A stretch of DNA of 64,000 nt from Lactococcus nasutitermitis. GTDB taxonomy: Bacteria > Bacillota > Bacilli > Lactobacillales > Streptococcaceae. The stretch lies in NCBI RefSeq assembly GCF_018403765.1, contig NZ_BOVQ01000010.1, positions 24,237-88,236 of the forward strand, read 5' to 3'. Shown here in pieces: positions 18,653-27,604 of this stretch. A program made the translations under genes and the position numbers. The notes beneath the pieces are model-generated. The model made no database searches and was not told the DNA's origin. It saw only the letters and a list, made by a program, of their open reading frames with translations. Positions within the stretch are counted from its first letter, which is position 1, and each line of letters opens with the position of its first letter.

Positions 18653-20887
18653 CTATCTGCGAAACAAATCTGTAACCTTATTCCACGCTGATTTGGCTGC
18701 TTTTTGTGCAGATTTTGCTGTATCCTGAGCAGATTTCCACAAACCACCAAGTTTATTACTTTTACTTTCTTTTGACGATGATGAGCTTGTCGAGCTAGGC
18801 ACTGCTGGCGTATTCCCAGTTGTATGAGCTTCTGCTTGTTCTTGACTTACGATATCATCTTGCAACTGTCGCTGATAAGTATAAGCAGATGTCAAAGGTG
18901 CAACACCAGCCGTCACATAAGGATTTTTCACCTTAAATTCCGTCCCACTTGTATAAGGATAAAGATAACTTGCTTCCTGACGGAAAATAACCGATGTTTG
19001 TCCCTCAGAAGTTCCTGCCAACTTATAATCTTTAGGGTCAGGAAAACCAACCCACAGAGCAGTGACAAGGTCTGGTGTATAGCCAACCACCCATTGGTCA
19101 ACATCTTCATTTGTCCCAGTTTTTCCTGCAAATGTATAGCTTGCTGGTGCTGCATTATATGCTGAACCGTTAGAAAATGTTCCCATCATCATTTCAGTCA
19201 TTTTATCTGCTGTATCTTTACTAATCACGCGCTTTTTACTTACCTTCGCCCGTTTAATCACCTGACCATTAGCATTCTCAATCTTTGTAATCAGATGCGC
19301 CTCGTCCATCGTACCATTATTTGCAAAAGCCGAATAGGCTTGAGCAATCTGCCAAGGATTTGTCTCCACACCCGCACCAAGCGCCGTTGTCAACACATTA
19401 TTTTTAGAAGTTAAATCAATCCCAAAATCACGCCCAAGAGCATTTCCAACTTTTGGACCAATTGTCTGATAAGTATTTATCGCAGGTATATTATAAGAAT
19501 TTGCTACAGCTTGATACATTGGAACTTCTCCGCGCCACAAACCATCCGCATCTGTAGGTTTCCAACCATTATAATCCGCCGGACTATCATCCACAAGCTT
19601 ATCAATCGACCAACCAGCTTCAATCGCTGGACTATAAACAATCAAAGGTTTAATCGCCGAACCTGGTGAGCGTTTTGCCATCGTCGCATAATTAAAATTC
19701 GTAAAAGAATTATAATTATCCACATTAACATTTCCAACAAGTGCTTCTACTTCCCCATTTTTAGGATTCACCGCAACAGAAGCAGACTGTACAGATGTTC
19801 CATCCGCTGCCGTAGGGAAAAGACTGGTATTATCATAAGTCTGTTGCATTCCCGACTGCATATTTTGATCCATACCAGTATAAATCTTATAACCATTATT
19901 CATGATTTCTTGTAAAGTCAAGCCATATTTACTCTCAGCCTCTGAAATCACAGCATTATAATAGCTCGGATATTTATAAGCTGCCATTTGCGAGCTATAA
20001 TTATCTTTTAACTCACTTTGCAAATCAACCTTCATAAAATTATCAGCATCACTTTGTTTGAGATAGCCTGCGTTTACCATATTTTGAAGGACTGTATCTC
20101 GTCTTGGCGTTGCATATTTTCCTTTATCATACAAAGGATTGTAAATTTCTGGGCCTTTAAGCATTCCAGCGAGTGTCGCCGCTTCATCTGTTGTAACTTG
20201 CGTTGCTGGCACGCCAAAATATTTTTCCGAAGCGTCCTGTATTCCCCAAACACCATTTCCAAAATAAGAATTATTCAGATACATCGTCAAAATCTCATTT
20301 TTACTGTAATGTTTATTGATTTCAAGTGCAAGGAAAAATTCACGTGCTTTACGGTCAATCGTTTGTTTCTGCGTCAAATAAGCATTTTTTGCTAATTGCT
20401 GCGTAATCGTTGAACCACCACCAAAATGCCCCAGAGTCACAAGTGCTAAGGTAAAACGTTTAATATTAACTCCATGATTTTTGTAGAAAGTCCTGTCTTC
20501 CGTTGCAATGACTGCATCTTTGATATTATCAGAAATTTGATTAAAAGTGACTGGTGTACCTTTTTGACCATAAAGCGTTCCAGCTTCCTTGTCATTTTTA
20601 TCTAAAATTTCAGTTTGTGTTTCAATAGAACTCTGTAAAACTTTAACATTCGCCGTTTTCGCAAGGAAAAAGAGATAAGAGCCCACACTGACGACAAACA
20701 AAAGTAGCACAATAATCAAAATTTTTGTGAGATTGTATTTTTTCCAAAAACGTTTTATTGGATGCATTATCTGCGCAAATTGTCCTGCTTGTACAAGTTC
20801 TTCGTTTTTTTCTTCCGTTATTTTTGGATTTTTTTTACTTTCTGCTCGTCTGGAACGACGACTAAAGTTTGGATTTTCTTCAGACAA
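18653..20887 (-). CDS. pbp2A: Class A penicillin-binding protein 2A
   Basis: 744 aa. Short charged cytoplasmic tail, membrane anchor at about 55-75, GT51 glycosyltransferase (EDRTFYKNHG, then STITQQLAKNAYL and RKAREFFLALEINKHYSK), and a transpeptidase domain with SPGSAIKP (active Ser near 409), SYN near 462 and KTGT near 592. Ser/Lys-rich C-terminal tail. Polymerises and cross-links peptidoglycan. The pbp2A, rpmG, secE, nusG order is the streptococcal one, here with oatA inserted. Confidence 0.94.
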   Translation of the reverse strand: MSEENPNFSRRSRRAESKKNPKITEEKNEELVQAGQFAQIMHPIKRFWKKYNLTKILIIVLLLFVVSVGSYLFFLAKTANVKVLQSSIETQTEILDKNDKEAGTLYGQKGTPVTFNQISDNIKDAVIATEDRTFYKNHGVNIKRFTLALVTLGHFGGGSTITQQLAKNAYLTQKQTIDRKAREFFLALEINKHYSKNEILTMYLNNSYFGNGVWGIQDASEKYFGVPATQVTTDEAATLAGMLKGPEIYNPLYDKGKYATPRRDTVLQNMVNAGYLKQSDADNFMKVDLQSELKDNYSSQMAAYKYPSYYNAVISEAESKYGLTLQEIMNNGYKIYTGMDQNMQSGMQQTYDNTSLFPTAADGTSVQSASVAVNPKNGEVEALVGNVNVDNYNSFTNFNYATMAKRSPGSAIKPLIVYSPAIEAGWSIDKLVDDSPADYNGWKPTDADGLWRGEVPMYQAVANSYNIPAINTYQTIGPKVGNALGRDFGIDLTSKNNVLTTALGAGVETNPWQIAQAYSAFANNGTMDEAHLITKIENANGQVIKRAKVSKKRVISKDTADKMTEMMMGTFSNGSAYNAAPASYTFAGKTGTNEDVDQWVVGYTPDLVTALWVGFPDPKDYKLAGTSEGQTSVIFRQEASYLYPYTSGTEFKVKNPYVTAGVAPLTSAYTYQRQLQDDIVSQEQAEAHTTGNTPAVPSSTSSSSSKESKSNKLGGLWKSAQDTAKSAQKAAKSAWNKVTDLFRR

Positions 20888-20950
20888 GTTGTATTCTCAC
20901 CTTCTTGTACTTATTCTATTCTGCCTATTTTATCAAAAAACTCTTTGTGT

Positions 20951-20956
20951 TACAAT
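20951..20956 (+). promoter_or_regulatory. Extended -10 box before the pseudouridine synthase gene
   Basis: TGT-TACAAT ending 7 bp before the ATG at 20964; no Shine-Dalgarno follows, so the mRNA may be leaderless. Confidence 0.55.
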
Positions 20957-20963
20957 ATTCTAT

Positions 20964-21857
20964 ATGGAATTTAACTTTATTTTACCAGAAAATTTTAAGA
21001 AGCAAAGCGTTAAGCACTTACTCGAAGATACTTGGCTCATTCCTCGAAAACTCCGTTATTTTTTGCGGATAAAAAAGCATTTTCTCATCAACAATCAAGT
21101 AGCAAATGAAGAATTATTCGTTAAAGCTGGCGATAATGTTCACTTAATTTTTGATGTGGAAGATTTTCCTGAACTAACTGTTCCTTTTGGTGATGCTCAA
21201 AAAGCAGATATTCTTTATGAAGATGACTTTTTTGTTGTTGCAAATAAACCCTGCGGTATGAAAACTCATGGAAATTTAGAAAATGAACTCGCCCTACAAA
21301 ATCATGTTGCAGCTGCGCTCAATCAACCTGTTTACGTTGTCCATCGTCTTGACGAAGCAACTTCTGGCGCTGTTTTATTTGCAAAAAATCAGTTCGTACT
21401 TCCAATTTTAGGACAATTATTTGAACAAAATAAAATCCATCGTGAATATCTCGCTTTGGTCTATGGAACTTTTGCTCAAAATCATTTCACAATCAATCAA
21501 CCAATCGGTAAAGACCGCCACGATAAACGCAAACAAGTGATTTCAAAGACTGGAAAAGCTGCTATCACACACGTGACCGTTTTAGAAAATTTAAAACAAA
21601 AAAGCCTGCTCAAGTTAATCCTTGATACAGGCAGAACCCATCAAATACGTGTTCATTTGTCTGCTATGAATAAGCCAATCGTCGGTGACACTCTCTATAC
21701 TAAAGATAATAACGAAGCTCGACTTATGCTTCACGCTGCAAAGCTCATCTTTCCAAATCCATTTTCTGGAGAAAATATCGAAGTTTTAGCGCCTAGCCAA
21801 TCTTTTGACGATAGATACCAGCAAGAAAAGTCCAATAAAAATGAGAGTAATCGCTGA
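20964..21857 (+). CDS. RluA-family 23S rRNA pseudouridine synthase
   Basis: 297 aa from ATG 20964 (MEFNFILPENF). The frame stays open far upstream but that part is antisense to pbp2A and not protein-like. The catalytic motif HRLDEATSGAVLFAKN carries the conserved Asp, and GRTHQIRVHLSAMNKPIVGD is the second family signature. Converts uridine to pseudouridine in rRNA; which site cannot be told. No S4-like domain is obvious. The last 72 bp overlap the end of zitP on the other strand. Confidence 0.88.
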   Translation: MEFNFILPENFKKQSVKHLLEDTWLIPRKLRYFLRIKKHFLINNQVANEELFVKAGDNVHLIFDVEDFPELTVPFGDAQKADILYEDDFFVVANKPCGMKTHGNLENELALQNHVAAALNQPVYVVHRLDEATSGAVLFAKNQFVLPILGQLFEQNKIHREYLALVYGTFAQNHFTINQPIGKDRHDKRKQVISKTGKAAITHVTVLENLKQKSLLKLILDTGRTHQIRVHLSAMNKPIVGDTLYTKDNNEARLMLHAAKLIFPNPFSGENIEVLAPSQSFDDRYQQEKSNKNESNR

Positions 21858-22595
21858 GCTTGCTGGTGCATTATAATAATAAGACACAATAAGTCCAGCG
21901 TTCATGCCGATAAATCCCATAACAACCGATAATATAAGTACCGTTTTAAAGGATTTTCCAACGAGCATTGAGATACTCGCTGGAAGTACCATGATTGCCG
22001 AAACAAGCAACGCGCCACAAGCTGGAATCATCAGCGCAATCGCAAGTCCCGTGACGATATTGAAAATCATTGACATCAATCGCACAGGCAAACCATCAAC
22101 AAGCGCTGTATCTTCGTCAAAAGTCATCACATAAAGTGGACGCAAGAAAAAGATAAAACCAGCCAGTACAATCAAGGCAATCACATAAAGCATAATAACT
22201 TGTGTTCCGCCAATCGTGACAATCGAACCAAAAAGATATTGGTCAAGACTAATCGTTGTTTTACTTCCGACCGCATTGATAATAAACATGGCAATCGCAA
22301 GCCCAGCTGACATCAAAATCGCCGTCGCAAGTTCCATATAATTTTTATAAACAAGACGTAAATACTCCATAAAAATCGCCGCAATCACAACAACAATCAA
22401 AGTTGACCATGTAGGATTGATACTGAATAATATCCCAAAAGCTACGCCAGCTAGAGAAACATGGGATAATGTATCAGACAACAAAGATTGTCTTCGAAGC
22501 ACGAGAAATACACCCAGTAGTGGTGCAAAAAGCGAAATCGCTGTTGTTGCTAGAATGGCATTACGCATAAAGCCATAAGAAAATATTTCAAACAT
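21786..22595 (-). CDS. zitP: Zinc ABC transporter permease ZitP
   Basis: 269 aa, eight or nine membrane helices, ABC-3 (ZnuB/AdcB) family. Forms the channel of the high-affinity zinc importer with ZitQ and ZitS. A hairpin (22613-22635) lies in the 59-bp gap after zitQ. The 3' end overlaps the convergent pseudouridine synthase gene by 72 bp. Confidence 0.93.
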   Translation of the reverse strand: MFEIFSYGFMRNAILATTAISLFAPLLGVFLVLRRQSLLSDTLSHVSLAGVAFGILFSINPTWSTLIVVVIAAIFMEYLRLVYKNYMELATAILMSAGLAIAMFIINAVGSKTTISLDQYLFGSIVTIGGTQVIMLYVIALIVLAGFIFFLRPLYVMTFDEDTALVDGLPVRLMSMIFNIVTGLAIALMIPACGALLVSAIMVLPASISMLVGKSFKTVLILSVVMGFIGMNAGLIVSYYYNAPASSAITLIFIGLFLLVSIVKRLARR

Positions 22596-22612
22596 TATAT
22601 TTCTTGGAATTG

Positions 22613-22635
22613 AGTTGTATTGAGAAAATACAACT
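22613..22635. other. Hairpin in the zitQ-zitP gap
   Basis: Perfect 9-bp arms AGTTGTATT/AATACAACT, loop GAGAA, with a T-run on the plus-strand side. It may adjust zitP expression; a plus-strand terminator role is also possible. Confidence 0.5.
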
Positions 22636-22654
22636 TTTTTTAGTTAATAAATAA

Positions 22655-23380
22655 CTAATTTATTCCTCTTTCCCTTTCTGTTACTACACTTGTATCTTTT
22701 TGTGAATGAAGTTCAAAACAAGCAAACTTACCATTTTTATCTCTTGCCAAATGAATATCACGGTCAACATATTTTTTGACATCTTCTGGGTCATGTGTCA
22801 CCATAAGCACACTTTTCCCATGAACATGAGCGCTGTGCGACATCAATTCATAAAATGCAGCTGTTGTCGCATCGTCCATTCCTACTGTCGGTTCATCTAA
22901 TACAAAAAGGTCAGGGTCCGAAGCAAAAGTACGTGCAATAATTACACGTTGCTTTTGTCCACCAGATAAATCTCCAATCTTTTTATTCCGATAATCCCAC
23001 ATACCAACTGATTCAAGAGCCACTTTCACGTGTTCTTCATCATGTTTTTGCAACTTTCTAAACCAACCTTCACGTGGATAACGTCCAGAACGTACAAATT
23101 CATGAACAGTCGAAGGAAATCCAGCATTAAAGCTTGAAATTTGCTGAGGAACATAGGCAATTCTTAACTTACGATTTTGTGTATCTTCGCGCGCAATGAT
23201 TACTTTACCTGACTTAGGTTTCAAAATACCCAATGTTACTTTGACAAGAGTTGATTTAGCTGCTCCATTTTCCCCTGTCAATGTCACAAATTCTCCAGAA
23301 TCAAGGGAAAAACTGACATTTTCCAGGACAGGTTCACCCTCATATTGAAAAGTGACATTTTGAACATCAATATATCGCAT
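22655..23380 (-). CDS. zitQ: Zinc ABC transporter ATP-binding protein ZitQ
   Basis: 241 aa. Walker [10 protein letters not shown] (a G-A change from the usual GSGKST pattern but with the K-S/T intact), signature [15 protein letters not shown], Walker [13 protein letters not shown]. Energises zinc uptake. Shares one base with the end of zitS. The family is the Znu/Adc ATPases. Confidence 0.93.
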   Translation of the reverse strand: MRYIDVQNVTFQYEGEPVLENVSFSLDSGEFVTLTGENGAAKSTLVKVTLGILKPKSGKVIIAREDTQNRKLRIAYVPQQISSFNAGFPSTVHEFVRSGRYPREGWFRKLQKHDEEHVKVALESVGMWDYRNKKIGDLSGGQKQRVIIARTFASDPDLFVLDEPTVGMDDATTAAFYELMSHSAHVHGKSVLMVTHDPEDVKKYVDRDIHLARDKNGKFACFELHSQKDTSVVTERERGIN

Positions 23381-24234
23381 TAATTATTTAACGTACTTTC
23401 TAGGACTTTCAGATTTTTTTGCATGATATTAATATAATTTTCTCCGTCAGCGATTTGTTTGTTGCTAACAGATTCCAAAGTGTTAAGTTCAACAAGTTTG
23501 GCCCCCGTTGCTTTAGCAAGTGTGTCCGCTACTTTGCTATTACTATTCATTTCAGAATACACATATTTTACATCATACTTTTGCATTTCATTTTTAAGTT
23601 TAATCAATGTAGCACTTGATGGCTCAACTTCTGGATCAATACCAGCAATAGGGTCATTTGTCAATCCGTAATCATTCGCCAAGTATGAGAAAGCATCATG
23701 TTGAGTAATAATGATTTTATGCTTCACATTTTTCAAAGAATTTTCATATTGAGCGCTTAACGCTTCAAGTTTCTTAACATAACTCGCTTTGTTTTTAGCA
23801 AAAGTTGTTTTGTATTGCGGGAATTCTTTTTCCAGACCTTTAGCAATCGTATTGACCTCGATAATTGCTTCTTTTGGAGAAAGCCATGTATGTGGGTCAC
23901 TCGCATTTATTTTTACGTTTTTAGCAGCTTCGATTTTGACACCTTTGTTATTTACTCCAGATGCCCATTTTTCTAAATCATTATCGTTATAAACAATGAC
24001 TTTTGCTTTGCTCATTGTTGCTACTTCTTTAGCAGAAGGTTCAAATTCATGAACTTCTTGATTACTTGGCATGATTGTTTTTACTTCTACTTTATCTCCA
24101 ACTACGGCTTTAGTAAAAGCGTACATTGGATAAAATGAAGTAACAACTTCTGGCTGCTTATCATTTGCTGTTTTTTGGCATCCTCCCAAAACAAAAAGTG
24201 CTGGAATAAAAAGTGCTAAAACTATTTTTTTCAT
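23380..24234 (-). CDS. zitS: Zinc-binding lipoprotein ZitS
   Basis: 284 aa. Lipobox LGGC at residues about 17-20. Cluster A-I substrate-binding fold, with histidines in [18 protein letters not shown] and TQHDAFSYL that are the expected zinc ligands, plus a C-terminal Glu region. No His-rich loop is present. Captures zinc outside the membrane for ZitPQ. Overlaps zitR by 4 bp. Confidence 0.93.
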   Translation of the reverse strand: MKKIVLALFIPALFVLGGCQKTANDKQPEVVTSFYPMYAFTKAVVGDKVEVKTIMPSNQEVHEFEPSAKEVATMSKAKVIVYNDNDLEKWASGVNNKGVKIEAAKNVKINASDPHTWLSPKEAIIEVNTIAKGLEKEFPQYKTTFAKNKASYVKKLEALSAQYENSLKNVKHKIIITQHDAFSYLANDYGLTNDPIAGIDPEVEPSSATLIKLKNEMQKYDVKYVYSEMNSNSKVADTLAKATGAKLVELNTLESVSNKQIADGENYINIMQKNLKVLESTLNN

Positions 24235-24668
24235 TGAAATTCTCCTAAAAGTTCTTTGAGAAATTGACTAATAACCTTTTGTTCATCTTCAGAAAAATCT
24301 TCAACAAGTTGCGCATAAGTCTGCAAAGTTTTTGCATGATGTTCTGCGTGTTCATGAGCAATGGGCAAGGCTTTTGGCGTCAAGCTCCACATCACACGTC
24401 GTTCATCTTGTAAAGTTCTTGCAGAATCAATAAGTTGTTGCTCCTGCAATTTTTTCAATGCTTTTGTGACTGCAGCAGGTGAAATTTTTAGCTGTTCAGA
24501 TATTTTCGCATTTGTCGTTGCTTCATTCATGAGCAACATTAAAATATGCTCTTGCGTACTTGTGAGCTTGATATCTGATTCGCATTCTCCTAATAAAATT
24601 TCATGCTTATTTTCTGCGAATTGCATGAGATGACTCAGAAATTCATCAATTTGTCTTTCTAAATTCAT
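24231..24668 (-). CDS. zitR: MarR-family zinc repressor ZitR
   Basis: 145 aa. Winged-helix MarR protein; recognition region ISEQLKISPAAVTKALKKLQ at about 55-80. His/Glu/Cys residues near the N-terminus (C29 in LLGECESD, H residues in HEHAEHH near 110) fit the zinc sites of ZitR/AdcR. First gene of the operon it controls, with two matching operators over its own promoter. The reading of the ligands is by family. Confidence 0.93.
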   Translation of the reverse strand: MNLERQIDEFLSHLMQFAENKHEILLGECESDIKLTSTQEHILMLLMNEATTNAKISEQLKISPAAVTKALKKLQEQQLIDSARTLQDERRVMWSLTPKALPIAHEHAEHHAKTLQTYAQLVEDFSEDEQKVISQFLKELLGEFQ

Positions 24669-24693
24669 ATCGTAAAGCCTCTTTCGAAATTAG

Positions 24694-24741
24694 TTTACTG
24701 GTAAAGTATATCAGAATAAGAAAATATTGTCAACTGGTTAA
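24694..24741 (-). promoter_or_regulatory. zit promoter with two ZitR operators
   Basis: TTGACA (24728-24733), 17 bp, TATACT (24705-24710) on the minus strand. Operators of the TTAACYRGTTAA type overlap both boxes: TTAACCAGTTGA at 24730-24741 and TTTACCAGTAAA at 24694-24705. Zinc-loaded ZitR would block polymerase, as shown for lactococcal zit. Confidence 0.9.
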
Positions 24742-24771
24742 GATTATTTCCCATAAAAACTGCTAAAATTG

Positions 24772-24793
24772 TTTTTGACAGCTTTGTCAAAAA
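24772..24793. repeat. TGACAG palindrome, copy 10
   Basis: Core GACAGCTTTGTC, outer partner of the pair that follows the comG operon. Confidence 0.85.
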
Positions 24794-24821
24794 ATTATTT
24801 GCCAAAAATATCTTATAAATT

Positions 24822-24843
24822 TTTTTGACAGAACTGTCAAAAA
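24822..24843. repeat. TGACAG palindrome, copy 11
   Basis: Perfect copy (AA core), 11 bp after the comGG stop. Confidence 0.95.
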
Positions 24844-24854
24844 TTATTTTTTGC

Positions 24855-25163
24855 TTATTGACTCAAAATTATTTCTGTACCATCTGTCAAATTAACATCA
24901 AAAGTTTTATTTTCTGCTGACGACTTGTAAATGAGCATTCCTTTATCAAAATGAATGATGTCACCATTTTTCAAGCTCTGTTTTTCTGCCAATGAAACCA
25001 TAAGTTGAGCTTCCAAATTATCTTCTTGCACTATCAAATGACGATGTACATTTATCATATTTTCTAAGAAAAATTGCAATAACAATCCAAAAATTAAAGA
25101 TATAACCAGCGTATAAAGTAAAATCCCAGCTTTTACTCTCCGTTTGAAAATTCGTAAAGAAAT
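24855..25163 (-). CDS. comGG: Competence pseudopilus protein ComGG, apparent ATT start
   Basis: 102 aa if translation begins at ATT 25163 (reading SLRIFKRRVKAGILLYTL, a positively charged segment then a helix, the expected prepilin-like N-terminus). No ATG, GTG or TTG occurs in frame upstream of the hydrophobic helix; the first TTG (25085) would cut the helix in half. A strong GGGGAGGG site lies 8 bp upstream of the ATT. The gene overlaps comGF by 31 bp. Minor pseudopilin of the DNA-uptake machine. Family call from position and topology. Confidence 0.75.
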   Translation of the reverse strand: MSLRIFKRRVKAGILLYTLVISLIFGLLLQFFLENMINVHRHLIVQEDNLEAQLMVSLAEKQSLKNGDIIHFDKGMLIYKSSAENKTFDVNLTDGTEIILSQ

Positions 25164-25585
25164 TCTCTTTTCCCTCCCCGTTCTAAATTGAGTTGAATAT
25201 CAACCAAACCATTTTTTTCAGTAATTTGTGTACTTTTTACTCCATAAATCATTGGTTGATAGCCTGTGCCATCAGCTGCAGATTTTCTAAAATCATCTGC
25301 TGTTACTGTTTTTCCAAAACGTAAAGCCTTACTCGTTGTCACATATAGAAAATTATTTTGCACTTTGTCAAAATGTGCATTTTCTAATTCAACACGCATT
25401 TGTTGACAAAAAATTTGCCAATCTTTTGTATTATCATCTTGTACTACAACTATTTGCTGGTGCATAAGTTTTGTCAATCCTGATAAAACCAGTACACTCC
25501 CAGAAATAGCCAATAACGCAACTAAACATTCCAATAAAGTAAATGCTCTAATTTTTCGACACGAGTTCCAAAATTTTTTCTTCAT
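25133..25585 (-). CDS. comGF: Competence pseudopilin ComGF
   Basis: 150 aa from ATG 25585 (MKKKFWNSCRKIRAFTLLECLVALL); an upstream ATG at 25639 is in frame but runs into comGE without a site. Prepilin leader with FTLLE and a single membrane helix. Minor component of the ComG pseudopilus. Overlaps comGE by 38 bp and comGG by 31 bp. Confidence 0.88.
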   Translation of the reverse strand: MKKKFWNSCRKIRAFTLLECLVALLAISGSVLVLSGLTKLMHQQIVVVQDDNTKDWQIFCQQMRVELENAHFDKVQNNFLYVTTSKALRFGKTVTADDFRKSAADGTGYQPMIYGVKSTQITEKNGLVDIQLNLERGGKREFLYEFSNGE

Positions 25586-25844
25586 GATTTTTGATGATAA
25601 TTTCCTTATCATTTTTAATAATTTCCACATCTTGTCCATTTGCTGACAGTTTTGTCAAATGATTATCAACTGCCATTTTCGCCACATTTAATGCTTCAAT
25701 GTGAGTGTTTTCTGATGAAATACGTTGACGAGCATTCACAATTCCTGTCAAAACAACTGTCACCAAAATCGCCAATAATCCCATTGTAATCAAACTCTCA
25801 AGTAAAATATAGGCTTTAATTGATTGATTTTTTATATTTTCCAC
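25548..25844 (-). CDS. comGE: Competence pseudopilin ComGE
   Basis: 98 aa from GTG 25844 (reading ENIKNQSIKAYILLESLITM), preceded by GGAAATGGGAA; an ATG at 25883 would give 13 more residues and a longer overlap with comGD. Prepilin-like leader and helix. A palindrome variant inside the gene encodes NHLTKLSAN. Confidence 0.8.
   Translation of the reverse strand: MENIKNQSIKAYILLESLITMGLLAILVTVVLTGIVNARQRISSENTHIEALNVAKMAVDNHLTKLSANGQDVEIIKNDKEIIIKNHEEKILELVSKN
25640..25661. repeat. TGACAG palindrome, copy 12 (in comGE)
   Basis: Core GACAGTTTTGTC; encodes LTKLSAN. Confidence 0.75.
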
Positions 25845-26247
25845 TTCCCATTTCCAACTGATAAATAATTTTTTTGTTTTCATAAGGTAAATTAAGTTGA
25901 ATTTTTTTCAAACTTGAATTTTCTCCCTTTTCATTGAATGTGATATTAAAATCATTAAATTGTACCTCATCTGGCACTTCTATTTTCTCATTCTCACAAA
26001 ATAAACTCTTATTTTTAGCTAAAATAGTCTCATTTTCTCCTAATAATCCAGCATCTTCTTGCGCATTTTGATACAGATTTTCAAATCGTAAAACAAATAA
26101 TTCTCCACGAACAATATGTATTGTTTGTAGCAAGCTTGAAGAAAACACAATAATCACAAAGCTAGTTATTCCTAGTACTAAGAGACTTTCCACTAACGTA
26201 AAAGCCCTAATTTGCAATTTCTGCTGTCTCTCCCTTATTTTTTGCAT
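25816..26247 (-). CDS. comGD: Competence pseudopilin ComGD
   Basis: 143 aa. Leader MQKIRERQQKLQIR then FTLVESLLVLGI, a prepilin-peptidase site followed by a helix and a globular C-terminus. Pseudopilus minor subunit. Overlaps comGC by 41 bp. Confidence 0.9.
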   Translation of the reverse strand: MQKIRERQQKLQIRAFTLVESLLVLGITSFVIIVFSSSLLQTIHIVRGELFVLRFENLYQNAQEDAGLLGENETILAKNKSLFCENEKIEVPDEVQFNDFNITFNEKGENSSLKKIQLNLPYENKKIIYQLEMGSGKYKKSIN

Positions 26248-26569
26248 AATAATCCTTGTAACTATCCGCTTGCTTCTGTGTAATCATCCCATCTTTTACC
26301 AACTCAGACAAATCTGGTGTATCAGAATGGTCTAATTCATAAAGCTCAACCTGACTCTCAACAACCTTTACTACAGCTGATTCTCCAGTATTTTGAACCT
26401 GTGACTTTTCTTTTAATAAGTTTGGAACAAACAACAAAATTAAAATCGAAATAATCATAAGGACAATCAACATTTCAATCAAAGTGAAAGCAGCTACTTG
26501 CTTTCTCTTGCTTGCTTTATTTTCACATTTATTTTTTAACAAACTTATTAATACAAATTTTTTTCTCAT
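26207..26569 (-). CDS. comGC: Major competence pseudopilin ComGC
   Basis: 120 aa. Prepilin leader ending in QVAAFTLIEMLIVLMIIS, with the conserved Glu five residues into the mature chain. Main subunit of the transformation pilus. The leader is rather long (about 27 residues), so a later start is possible although no ATG lies between. Last codons overlap comGD. Confidence 0.93.
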   Translation of the reverse strand: MRKKFVLISLLKNKCENKASKRKQVAAFTLIEMLIVLMIISILILLFVPNLLKEKSQVQNTGESAVVKVVESQVELYELDHSDTPDLSELVKDGMITQKQADSYKDYYAKNKGETAEIAN

Positions 26570-26581
26570 TTTTACCTCACT

Positions 26582-27604
26582 TTATTTTATCATCGTGCCC
26601 ATATTAGAGTAAATCGGCAAGAGCATTGCAACATATAAAAGAACAATCATCAATGCGACAAATACAAAAACAAGTGGCTGAATCCATTGCATTGTTCGAT
26701 TAATTTTTTCAAAAAACTGTTCCCAACATTCTTGTGCGTAAACAGTTAATTCTGTTCCTAATTTATCTTTTATTTCCCCATATTCAATAATGAGTGATAA
26801 TTCTGGCATAAAAATGTGTGTGTGCTTGACTGTGTCATAAAAACTTTTACCAGAATTTAATTCATTTCCCATTTTCTCGCCTAATTCACAGAAAATACGA
26901 CTTTTTTGTTCAGACATAATTTCTAAAATCTGACGCAATTCAACCGCTTGTGCCATTAAATTTCCCCATTCTCTTGCAAAATATGCCGTCATATAAAGCC
27001 GAATAAAACTTTGAACAAAAGGAATTCTAACTAATAAACGATAATTTTTTAATGCTGAATTTCTTTTAAATGCCCAACTCACGAGAAAAGTTACAATGAT
27101 GATACTCGCAGTTCCGACCAGAAAAATACTGGGTAAATGGTTGATAATCGTTGTCGCAATATTTCCTCGGCTATCCAGTTGCGGCAATAAATAATTTTTC
27201 AAGCCAAACATAATAGCCACCAAAAACAACACCAATATCACAGGATAAGTCGCAACACTCACTAATTTTTTCTTAACAGTTAAACTTTGGCGCAGATTAT
27301 TTTCGATAAGTTCCAAGGTTTGTGTTAAATTTCCATGAAAATCTACCAGCGCAACTTGTGTGACGACATTTTTTGAGAAATGTAAGCTCTCTAAAATCCC
27401 TGCTAAACTTTCTCCAGAAGCAAGTCCTGTTTGCATTTTTTCCACAAATTCTCTATCGGTCAGATGAGAACGTGCTAGAAAATCTACTACTTCTCCCAAG
27501 TGAAATCCACTAGAAAGTAAACTACTCATCAGTTGAATCAGTTTCACCTGTTTGTTCAGAGTTAATTTTTTCTGCTTGCGCTTCAAAATCTGTGAGATAT
27601 CCAT
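26582..27604 (-). CDS. comGB: Competence pilus polytopic membrane protein ComGB
   Basis: 340 aa from ATG 27604 (MDISQILKRKQKKLTL), the start used by family members; in-frame ATGs exist further up to 27673 but lie deep in comGA. GspF/PilC type with two repeats and three membrane helices (about 140, 190 and 320). Platform for pilus assembly with ComGA. Overlaps comGA by 83 bp. Confidence 0.9.
   Translation of the reverse strand: MDISQILKRKQKKLTLNKQVKLIQLMSSLLSSGFHLGEVVDFLARSHLTDREFVEKMQTGLASGESLAGILESLHFSKNVVTQVALVDFHGNLTQTLELIENNLRQSLTVKKKLVSVATYPVILVLFLVAIMFGLKNYLLPQLDSRGNIATTIINHLPSIFLVGTASIIIVTFLVSWAFKRNSALKNYRLLVRIPFVQSFIRLYMTAYFAREWGNLMAQAVELRQILEIMSEQKSRIFCELGEKMGNELNSGKSFYDTVKHTHIFMPELSLIIEYGEIKDKLGTELTVYAQECWEQFFEKINRTMQWIQPLVFVFVALMIVLLYVAMLLPIYSNMGTMIK

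Noticed and set aside
20727..20963. Longer start for the pseudouridine synthase gene
   Set aside because: The extra 79 codons are antisense to pbp2A and have no ribosome site; MEFNF at 20964 gives a normal family N-terminus.
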